Part shown: piece by piece, positions 37,301 through 46,828 of the stretch
Layout: every line of letters starts with the position of its first letter
Numbering within the stretch: position 1 is the stretch's first letter
Assembly: GCA_023079485.1 (NCBI GenBank)
Contig: CM041089.1
Location: forward strand, 12,725,001 to 12,789,000
Length of the DNA: 64,000 nt
Origin: Archilochus colubris
Taxonomy: Eukaryota > Chordata > Aves > Apodiformes > Trochilidae
Direction: 5' to 3'
The notes under the pieces: generated by a model
The model's input: the letters and a program-made list of their open reading frames with translations, nothing else
Databases searched by the model: none
What the model was told of the DNA's origin: nothing
Position numbers and translations under genes: made by a program

Positions 37301-37682
37301 CCCACACAATAAATACTGTAAGAGACTCTGATTTGACAGGGAAACCCCAAAAAAAAATAATTAAATCAATAAGGAAACCAATCCAAGCCTGTGAGCTGTT
37401 AATGAAGCATCGTGTGAATGAAGGCTGAGCTGTTTGCCAAGTGGCAGCTTTTGTTTCCAGACCAGCTTTCCTCTCCTGGTGTTCACCTCACCATTACACA
37501 AGCACAAGGCTCCACCTCTCTTGCACAAGCTGCCTTCCCCTCTCCTTTTTACCGTGGGAATCTGGACACCTCCTGGGGATGCCAAACCAGGTTAACACAA
37601 CCTGGTGAGCTTGCTCTCCAGTTGCCAGCTTCACTCTGTAGCCTTCTGGCTTGTAGGAGCCTTCCTGGTAAGTCTTGTGCTG

Positions 37683-37748
37683 GAAAAAAAAAACGAAAAA
37701 AAAACCCAAACCAAACAAAAAAAACCAACAAAAACCAAACCCAAAACC
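37683..37748. repeat. A-rich AAAACC-type simple repeat
   Basis: A run of A interrupted by C, such as AAACCCAAACCAAAC, over about 65 bp. A short TA repeat lies nearby at 37972-37988. These are low-complexity tracts without further meaning visible. Confidence 0.8.
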
Positions 37749-39278
37749 CTCCTAGCAATTTTTTTTTCCCAAAGGAGTTGATTGTCAGCAGTGCTGGGGC
37801 CTCATCCTGACTCACCCCTGCCTGGCTCCTTGCCTCCAGCATCTGCAAGTTCAACGGAACTGATACCAGACCCATCCCAGCCTGGGGAAGAGGCTGGAGA
37901 GGAATGAAATGATAGGCAAAGGAATTGGCTTCTTATGCAATGGGAGCCAAAGAGAAAAAAAAAAAACAACCCATATATATATATATAAAATAACAATTTG
38001 CCCCAGGTTGGGGCATTAACCAAACAGCATAGGGTGATGGTGAAAAAGAGGGGCCATTGTTTTATCACTGATGCAAATCTTAGCACTGTGCAAATGTTCT
38101 TTTTGAGCTGTTAAACTGATGTTTTTTGCAAAGCAGGTTCACTCTGTTGGTTATTAAGTGAAGGCTCAGCCACCTTCTAGGGGTAATTGAAGAACATTCC
38201 TTGGTGTTTTGGCATTAACATCTACTTGGCCAGCACTGGTAAGGTCACACTTTGGAGGGATTTGGGTGGGGTTTTTTCATTTTTTTTAATATGATTTTTT
38301 CATTCTACCCAGTTATGTAGTCTTCCTTCTTCCTTTTCAGGCTCCTGACTTGAGGTACATTTGAAACTCTTTCAATTTGCCTGGAGAGAAAGAGCAGAAG
38401 AGAAGAAGGGTTGGGTACAAAATTAGTTTTGGAGCCACTACCAAAGCAAACTCAAGTCAGCGATGGGATATAACTTGTTAGGAGAGTTAAAGCATTTGCC
38501 ATGAAGGTCACAGAGCTCCTGCACACAAGTGAATAGTTCAAGGCTTTTTGATGCAGAGAAACCCCAATTAAGATATAACTGCTGGTGCTGCTGTTTCATC
38601 TCTCCCTGCTTCAAAAAAGCAAGGAAAAATAAATTATGTACTTGCAAGCTGAGATTTATATAGGATGAATTGGTGCTTAGCCTGAGAAAAGATCAAAAAG
38701 GAGATTTTTGAGGGGAGATTGCCTACCAAGAACACTGGACTGTTATTACACAAAAATAAAAATAAATAAAATAATAATTAAAAAAGGGTTAATAAACAGG
38801 ATTTGGGTCAAAATGTAGGCAAGTGTGGTGGGTGCAAAAAAAGCATGTGCAAAGGAAACCCCTGCAGTTGTGGAGGTGGCTTGGCTTGAGTTGGGATCTT
38901 CTGGCTCAGGAGAAGAGGGGATGGAGGAGCCTCCCTTTTGGTGGTCCATGCTTTGTCTGATGCCTTCTGGGGATGGGGGATTTTGGGTCCTGTCTCCTGT
39001 TGAGGCTGAAGAGGCTACAAATAAAAAATTCCTTTTGGCACTGAGCCTCCTGTGACCTCCTGCCTGTTACAGCTGGGGACAGCACAGGAGGAGCCTTCTC
39101 AGTGTTGAGCCCATCCCAGAGGGTAAGAACTGGGAAAAGGGGGAGACCACCCGTGTGGCCATTCCAGGAGAAGAGCTGCTGCTGGCTTGGAAGCATCCCT
39201 GAGAGATGGAGACCAAAAGGCAGAGCTGCAGCCCAGCCACGGGGAATTACCAGTCTTCATCCCATGCCCCCAGAGCAT

Positions 39279-39285
39279 CCCTCCT

Positions 39286-39319
<34 letters not shown>

Positions 39320-39379
39320 CTCTTCCTCCTCCTCCATTCCTGTGGCCACAAGGCAGGAGGGAGGAGGAGGAAGAGGAGG
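39279..39379. repeat. CTC/CTTCCT pyrimidine tract facing a GAG purine tract
   Basis: A 57-nt pure pyrimidine stretch of CTC and CTTCCT units (39279-39335) is followed after about 16 nt by a purine stretch of GGAGGA and AAGAGG units (39351-39379). The two are complementary in inverted order, so the strand could fold back on itself. Long translated frames here are artefacts of the repeat. Confidence 0.85.
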
Positions 39380-39582
39380 CATCCTGCCCTTTTTTTTCCC
39401 ACCCTGGCATGCTGGAGCCTCTCCCAGGACCCAGCCCAACCAGTCTGCAGGAACCCGCCCGCCCCGTTCCACCCCGGTTCCGGTTTCAGGTCCCGGAGGT
39501 TGGGGGAAGGCAAAGCAGGGACAGGCCCTGAGCTCCGCGCAGAGTTGCAAAATGCGCTAACTCCTCCCTCCCCAGCCAGGCT

Positions 39583-39690
39583 TTAATTGGCCTTAATTAA
39601 GAGACAATTAACACGATTTCAATTGATAATTAACCGAGGGGGCGGTGCAGAGGAGGCGGGGATGGGGGTGGGACACCAGCAGCCAATAGT
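39583..39690. promoter_or_regulatory. Candidate regulatory element: homeodomain-motif cluster
   Basis: Five ATTA/AATT-type words fall within 52 bp: TTTAATTGG at 39582, TTAATTAA at 39593, CAATTAA at 39605, CAATTG at 39620 and ATAATTAA at 39627. They sit abruptly between GC-rich flanks and are followed by GGGGCGG (39638) and CCAAT (39683-39687). The motifs are visible; enhancer or promoter function is inferred. Confidence 0.35.
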
Positions 39691-40115
39691 TGAGAACTCA
39701 GGACACGGACATCAGGGTCTGGGGGTGTCCCCTGTTGTACCCCCCCCCCTCCCAGGCTGGCAGAGCCTTTCCAGAGGGCTCTGGGATGGGATGGGATGGG
39801 AGCAGGTCCAAGCCAGCTGCCTCCTGGCCACACTCTCAGCCTTTCAGGCTTCCCCGGCACCAGCAGGCAAGATGCAAGCAGTTTTTTGGGGCATGGAGCC
39901 AGAACATCGAAGAAGCAAAGAAGAAGAGTTTTTAAAATAAAACCTCTAACCCCAAAAACGCTCCAAAGCCAAACTGAGACCTCCCCACACACAGCACCAG
40001 CCAGAAACACCTCCTGGGAAAAATACTGCGGGGGGGGGGGAGGGGGGGTTGGCAGAGGAGCTGCTGGCACAGGAGTTGGATGTTAAAACACAAATAAAAT
40101 GAGAAACTCAACAAT

Positions 40116-40905
40116 TTCTATTCTATTCTATTCTATTCTATTCTATTCTATTCTATTCTATTCTATTCTATTCTATTCTATTCTATTCTATTTCTATTTC
40201 TATTTCTATTCTATTCTTTTAAGTTTCTATTTCACTCTGGTTTTTTATTCTATTCTATTCTATTCTATTCTATTCTATTCTATTCTATTCTATTCTATTC
40301 TATTCTATTCTATTCTATTCTATTCTATTCTATTCTATTCTATATTCTATTCTATTCTATTCTATTCTATTTCTATTTCTATTTCTATTTCTATTTCTAT
40401 TCTATTCTTTTAAGTTTCTATTTCACTCCGTTTTTCTATTCTATTCTATTCTATTCTATTCTATTCTATTCTATTCTATTCTATTCTATTCTATTCTATT
40501 CTATTCTATTCTATTCTATTCATTTTTTAAATTTTCTATTTCACTCTGGTTTTTATTCTATTCTATTCAATTCTTCTATTCTATTCTATTCTATTCTTCT
40601 ATTTCCTATTCTATTTTTAATTTTCTTTTTTACTCTATCATTCTATTCTATTCTTCTATTTTTATTCTTTTTTTTCTATTTTCTATTTTATTCTTTTCTA
40701 TTCTATTCTTCTATTTTATTCTCTTTTCTATTCTATTCTTTTTTCCTATTTTCTATTTTATTCTATTCCAGTTTCTATTTACTATTCTATCTTCTTTTTT
40801 TTTCTATTTTCTATTCTTTTTTTCTAGTTTCTATTCTATTTTCTGTTTTATTCTCTTTTCTCTTTCTAGTCCCTATTTTCTATTTTATTCTCTATTCTGT
40901 ATTCC
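40116..40905. repeat. ATTCT (TTCTA) pentanucleotide array with higher-order blocks
   Basis: About 790 bp of TTCTA repeats. Three perfect runs have 15 units (40116-40190), 19 units (40246-40340) and 17 units (40436-40520). They are separated by a recurring spacer with TTTCTATTTCACTC at 40224, 40415 and 40533, so the array has blocks of about 191 and 118 bp. The 3' quarter decays to TTTTCTATTCT variants. Confidence 0.95.
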
Positions 40906-41263
40906 ATTCATGCCCAGCAGCAGACAGCTGCACCCTGACACAAACCCCCTCCCCATCACCCCTCACACCCAACTCTGGGACTATTGCATCTCTCTGTAGG
41001 GCTCCCCTTGGCCATCTGCCCTAATGTGTGCCCAGAAAGGGAAAATCTGGGGGCATGTGGAAGAAAAAAGTGCTAAATGCTGAGCTGGGGCTTCTCCCCC
41101 TGTTGCAGTCCCAAGCTCTGAGCTCTCCTTCCTCCCCACGTTTCACTTTCCTGCTGGAGATCAAAATGGTGAAGACAAAAACCTGGTGTAGTGAAATGAG
41201 GCAATGAGGCAATCAGGTGTGGCTAATTACAAGGTGGGAGGTGGGAGCTTGTGCCAAGCCCCC

Positions 41264-41341
41264 CTGTGCCCAATTAAGGCCTATCCCACCTGTGCCTAAT
41301 TAAGGCCTAACCCAGCTGTGCCCAATTAAGGCCAACCCCAA
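41264..41341. repeat. Three tandem 26-bp units in the left arm of the inverted-repeat element
   Basis: The unit CTGTGCCCAATTAAGGCC plus TATCCCAC occurs at 41264, 41290 and 41316 with few changes. The right arm has a single inverted counterpart (CAGCCTTAATTGGG at about 41931), so the left arm expanded after the element formed, or the right one contracted. Confidence 0.85.
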
Positions 41342-41997
41342 CGGGGCATGAGTGGTGCTTGGTGCAAAGGGTCTGAGGGAAAGTGGAATGGCAGGGTCAG
41401 GACAGGAATAAAGGGGCAAGGAATAAGGGAAAGGAACCACTTTCTGTCAGAACTAGAAATGCAAGAGATGGCTCCTGCCAGATGGAAAAATCGAGTAACC
41501 CTTTTCTCATCAGGTCTCCTTGCCAGGGGGCCAGTCCCTGGAGGGATGTGCAGATCAGCACTTGGAGCACAGCAGGGAAGGGTGCGCTGTGCAGTGCAGC
41601 TGTGCACATCCATTCGTGCAGATTGAGGGATGCACACTGGAGCCTCTGGAAACCAATGCTGTCCTTCCAAGGTGTTACAAAAGTAAGGATTGGAGCAGAC
41701 AGAACCTTCCCTGGGGCACGGTGCTTCGAAGTCAAGCAGGTGTTCTTGTTGGGATGCACAAGCAGTGCTCCCATCTTGCTGCCTTTAGATGTGGCTGGCC
41801 TTGTTGGGTGCTTCTGCTCCAGACTCAGCTCAGCTCACCTCCTCCTCTGGCTGCTCCAGAATGAGCTGGGCATCCCCTCTGAAGCTCACCTTTTATTGGC
41901 TGCCCAATCCTGCTCATGCGCAGTTGGGGTCAGCCTTAATTGGGCTCATGCCTCTCTCCTTGTAATTAGCCACACCTGATTGCCTCATTGCCTCATT

Positions 41998-42390
41998 CTG
42001 AGGGAGCTGGGGGTGTTGAGGCTGGAGAAGAGGAGGCTCAGGGGAGACCTCATCACTCTCTACAACTCCCTGAAAGGAGGTTGGAGCCAGGGGGGGGTTG
42101 AGCTCTTTTCCCAGGCAACTCTCAGCAAGACAAGAGGGCAGGGTCTCAAGTTGTGCCAGGGAGGTTTAGGTTGGAGATGAGAAAGAATTTCTTTCTGGAG
42201 AGGGTGATCAGGCATTGGAATGGGCTGCCCAGGGAAGTAGTGGATTCTCCGTGTCTGGAGATCTTTCCAAAGAGCCTGGATGTGGCACTGAGTGCCATGG
42301 GCTGGGAACTGCAGCGGGAGTGGATCAAGGGTTGGACTTGATGATCTCTGAGGTCCCTTCCAACCCAGCCCATTCTATGATTCTATGATT
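41998..42390 (+). mobile_element. CR1 LINE 3' end, copy B, nested in the inverted-repeat element
   Basis: It encodes [20 protein letters not shown] through [20 protein letters not shown] and ends ATTCTATGATTCTATGATT. It splits the host element's CCTCATT/TCACTACA exactly; ATT on both sides may be a 3-bp target duplication. It shares the 3' end and subfamily of copies A and C but has the opposite orientation. Confidence 0.93.
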
Positions 42391-42588
42391 TCACTACAAC
42401 CTGGCAGCTTGGTGGCTGCACTGCACCCTCAGGGCTTGCTCTGTCCCTGGCTGGCACTCATTGGGTGGCCCTGGGACCACTGAGCTGCTAGCCACAGGCA
42501 ACCTGTCTGGGTGGCCAAGGCATCACTACCCTCGAGCAGGCAGGGAGCTGGGGCTGTCACCTGCCTGCTGCCACTCCCTGGAGTGAGT

Positions 42589-42667
42589 GGGAAAAAAAAG
42601 GGAAAGGATAAAAAAGGGAAAGAAAAAAAAAAAAAGTGAAAGGAAAAAAAAAATAAAGGAGGGAAAG
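42589..42667. repeat. Purine-rich A/G tract
   Basis: About 80 nt of almost pure A with GGG interruptions. It is low-complexity and could be the remains of a poly(A) tail, but no element is recognisable in front of it. Confidence 0.7.
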
Positions 42668-45600
42668 TCCAAGGTGTTTCTGTGCCATGGGTGAGCTTCC
42701 TGCTTGGCAAACCCAGCCAGGGCTGTGTGTGGGACAGGCTGAGTCACCCTGTGCTGGATGGTGACCCCAGCCCTCTGCCAGGTGGGAGAACAAAGTTGCC
42801 TTTAATGGGGAGAAGTGAAACCTGCTTTTTGGGGTGCCTGGATGGGAGCAGCACGCAAGAGCTGGGCCTGGTCCAGCAGTCAGAGCCAAGCCAGAACCTC
42901 CTCCCTTTGAAGGTTGGGGCTCAATCCCTCCCCCAGGAACACACCCCTGCTCCCTGCCTTCCTGCTCCCTTTCCTCGGGATCCCCCATGCTCAACAAAAC
43001 TTCCTTGGCCTTGATTCCCCCACCCATCCTCAGTCCCAACCTGGCTTTTGGGGCAATCTCCCTCCCACGGGTATGGCTGCACCCCCACCCCTCTTCCCAG
43101 CTTGCCCACCAGGCTTTTATCCCCCTTCTCTCCCCTGATTGCTCTCAGATGAGAAATCACTCATGATTCAAGATGACTTGTGACAGCCACTTTATGGGGA
43201 ATGAAAATAAAACCACCCTCCTCCCACCTCAGGCTGGGGAACAGGATGCTGGGGGTCAGCTCTCCCCTGGGGGCAGAGCACCCCTCCTCATCCTTGTCCT
43301 TTTCCCCATCCTTGCCCAGCCAACACCTGCAGCCAGGTGCTGCTGTAGCCACGGGGTGCTGGGCACCCCAGGCACGGGGTGCTGGTGTCAGTGCACATGG
43401 AGGGGGTGCATACAGCTATAGAATAGCTGTAGGGGGAAAATATGGCTGTGAGGAGCCTGGGGGAAATATAAGAGCTGCCCCAGTGGCCATGGTGGTGGCA
43501 ACATGGGGTGGTGACTCCCCAGGCACACACCACACCTGGGAGAGGGTTTTTCCTCTGTGGTAACACAGAACCCCACAACTCCTGTGGGACCATGGTGCTG
43601 CCAAGCATCCTACACCAGTCTGGGGACCTCCCTTCCCTCTGCTGGAAAACACCCAAAGCCCCCAGAGCCACAGAGGTGTGTCCAGGGGTCCCTGTTCCTG
43701 AACTGGTGGCAGGATGTGGATGAGCTGCCCTGCAGCTCTGGGACACCTGGAGATGCCTTTGGGGAGCTGGGAAAGATACAATGAGATTGGCCACCCAAGG
43801 CTTGGTGGCACACAGAGGACTTTTATGTTTTTGTGCCAATTCAGTTCAGCTCTGACCAGGGGGAACCAAACTGGGCATTGGCATTGCTGTTATTACCTTG
43901 CTTTGTGTTGTCAGAGGAGCAGCAGAAGAAACCAGTGAGGCACCAGAGGTGATGATGGGCTGAATGGCTGTGGCTAAAGGGGATTTCTGGGAGCAGATGT
44001 GGTTCAGAACCTCCTGCCCCTGGTTTCCCATGGCAGAGGCAACTGAGTCACCAAAAGATAAGGCTCAAGGTCCTTCTCTTATCAGCCATGAGTTGTCAAA
44101 GCAGGCAAGGCCAGGCTGTGGGTGTGCCATGCTGCAAAGAAATGTGCTCAGAGGTCAGCTGGAGCCAAGAATCCCAGCACTGGGGAGGCTTTGGCCCAGG
44201 GAATGAGCTTGAGTGATGCCAGGACAGCTGCCTGGCTCTCCTCTTCCATCGCCTCTTCCCCAGCAACATCTGGTGATGATGGTGAGGGAGGGTAAAGAAA
44301 TCATGAGCTCAGTTGTCATCAGGCATTGCTGGAGTGGCTGCAGATAAGTCCTGTCTGGAAGAGAAGACTCATATTAGGGAATGAGTGATCCTGGCAGTGC
44401 CCAGGCAAACAAGGGATGCTGCTGCATCCCTCCTGGGAGGCTGGAGGGGAAGGAAGGGAGGAGATGGACTCACTGAAACCAAACATTTCTCCTGTTTTCA
44501 CACAGCTTCTCACTCCACTTCTCACTTGTGAGAAAAGCTAAGGAAGGAGATGTCTGGATGGGAGCCTCAAGAAGCTTTTAGGAAAACCTTAGCAATGAAA
44601 CTGGGCTGGCAGTGTCTGTGCTGGAAACTCCAGCCTCATTTGCCAGGATTTTGGCCAAATGAGTGATTTGCTATTTCTGTTCATCAGAGTCTTTTTTACA
44701 AAGCACACACAGGTGTGCTCCTCTCCCATGGCCCTGCTCATGGCCCTCAAGGGCACCCACAGCCCACCCCAGTTTGTTTTTTTTTTGCTGCAGCCCTGGA
44801 TCCCTTGGTTCTGGCCAAGGTTTTCCAATTATGGGAAATGGGTTCGGGCTCCCTGACTTTGCTTCCTGCTGCAGTAAGGCTGGAAAAATGACTTAGTCAT
44901 CCTGGCAGCCTGCCAAGGCTTTTAACTCATTTGGCTCCGTTTGGAGGTTACTGCCCAACCCTGCAAGCTGCCCAGCCAGCAGGACTCAGTGCTTTAAATA
45001 TCCAACTATCAATAAATAAATTGAGGAGAGAATGAACCCAAAGCATTTCTTCCCTGCTGTGACAACCCCTCTGGTTACAGCACCTCCAGAAAAGCTGGGA
45101 TAAACCCATCCCAGGGTGGGAAATGGCAGTCAGAGATATCTTTGCTTAGAGAAAGGACCCCTCTTCCAGAGGACATGGGTGATTTGGGGTTAATAGGTAA
45201 GCTTTTATGACATTTGGCCCAGCAAGCAGTCAGTGAATACACAACAGGAAGGGAAATTCTGTGTTTTAAGCTATCAGACAGCATTAGCAGGGTTCCTCTC
45301 TTTTCAGCTTAATGAAAATAACTTTTCCCCTCAGAGCTGTACCAGGCCCCTCTGAGCTGATGGTGAGCACAAAGGGGAAGGTGTGGGTGCCAAATCCCAG
45401 GAAGGGGGAGGACAAAGCAGCCAGCAGAAAAGCAGCAGGATGCCCTTGGCTGGGTGATGCATCTCTGCCCTTTCCATGTGTGCCAGGGGTGCTTTCCCCC
45501 ACCCCTCACTCAGGGGCTTTAACCTGGGCACAGACTGCCCCAGCTCCAGGGAAATTTATTTTTGGCTTGTCCCCAGGGAGCCAAGGTTACAGGCCAAGTG

Positions 45601-46828
45601 CTCTCATTTCCTCCCTTTAACTGCCTCCCTGCTTTATCACAAACTTTCTCCCTTCATCTTTTTTTCCACTCGTAAAGGCTGCAGTCACCAGTGCCTTCAG
45701 CAGCACCAGCACAGGATGCCCCGGGGCCACCCTGTCCCCAGGCTCAGGGCCATCTCCAGAACTGCTTGGCTTTTGCTCTCAGAGGGTTCAGCAAACCCCT
45801 TTCTCTCTGCCATCAAAACAGGAAAAAAAAAACCCAAATCCTGAGCTTTTTATGACTTAGAGTTTCTATTTCCCACCTCCTGGCTCAGCCAAGCAGCTTG
45901 GGGACTGTTGGGAGGTGACAACGAGCATCGCTGATGCTTGGCTGCTGTCCCCATCCCATCCCATCCCACCCCATCCCATTATTGCAAATATTTGCCGAGG
46001 TGGGGCTGGGTGTTTGAACATAAGACAGGCTGAGTAACCAGCAGGAAAAGAGAAAATTTGGTTTTACATGCCAGACCCACCAGCAGATACTGCTGGGCAC
46101 TGCACATCTGCTGCTGCCCCGTGCTGTATCACCCAAAAGACAAAGGACATGTACCAGCTGGTGGCACCCAGACTTTATAAACAACAAATTCAGTGGCCCT
46201 GGGCTGTTCAACTCACCCCATCCGTGTTTATTTGGTGGCTGGAGTGGAGAAACAAATCAGTGACATGTTAGGTTTGGGAAGTCAATCAGAACTGGAAAAA
46301 TCCACATTGCTGATTTGCCTTCTCCTTTTTAATCTCATAATTTTAGGTTTTTTTTTTTTCTTTCTCATTGTTTTCAGATTTATTTGAAGTAACCAAAGCA
46401 GATGCATGGGAAGTATTATTATTATTATTTAATTTACTGTATCAGATACCTGTATCCCTCCAGCCAGTGAGGGAATGGGGCATCCTCAGTCTCTGCCCTG
46501 GTGAAGAGCTGGTTGTGGGTGCAGGCTTAGGAGAGGGAGCAGGAAGCAAATGGTAGCGGGTAAAGGTCACAGAAATGGGAACACTGGGAAGGAAGTGGAA
46601 AACCTCAGGAGAGGACAACCAGTGCCAAACCTCCCCTGACACCTGCCACAAAGCAGGGTCTCTGCTTTAGGAAGAAAATTTGGTAGCCAGAGGAAGATAT
46701 GAAACATGACATTAGTGTCACTGCCTCTCCTGCCACACACCTGGGCTGCCCAGGAGACAGAGGATGCTCTTCCAGCTCCTCCCCACAGCCCACTGCTCCC
46801 ACTGCTGGGAATGATGCACTGCAGGGTT

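Larger units (their letters stand above)
41187..42398. mobile_element. Inverted-repeat mobile element, interrupted by a CR1
   Basis: The left end, TGTAGTGAAATGAGGCAATG at 41187 onward, is repeated in perfect inverted form for 48 bp at the right end once the CR1 at 41998-42390 is removed (41958-41997 joined to 42391-42398). ACCTGG flanks both sides (41181-41186 and 42399-42404) and looks like a 6-bp target duplication. The inverted similarity continues inward less perfectly, through CCAATTAAGG..GACCCCAAC..GCATGAG. The core is about 820 bp without a recognised transposase. Ends of TG...CA with a 6-bp duplication suit an LTR; the long inverted ends suit a non-autonomous DNA transposon. I cannot name the family. 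Confidence 0.8.

Noticed and set aside
40099..40413. A Phe/Tyr/Ser/Ile-rich 104-codon frame
   Set aside because: It is the translation of the TTCTA microsatellite.
40116..40905. Regular array that could suggest a CRISPR
   Set aside because: The unit is five bases with no unique spacers, in a vertebrate genome.
41383..41979. A 198-codon open frame inside the inverted-repeat element
   Set aside because: It shows no transposase, integrase or capsid motif and is Cys/Ser/Leu mixed without pattern. It may be remnant sequence but cannot be called a gene.
43288..43839. A 183-codon minus-strand open frame in GC-rich spacer
   Set aside because: Several overlapping frames on both strands are equally open here, with no domain and no splice or promoter context.
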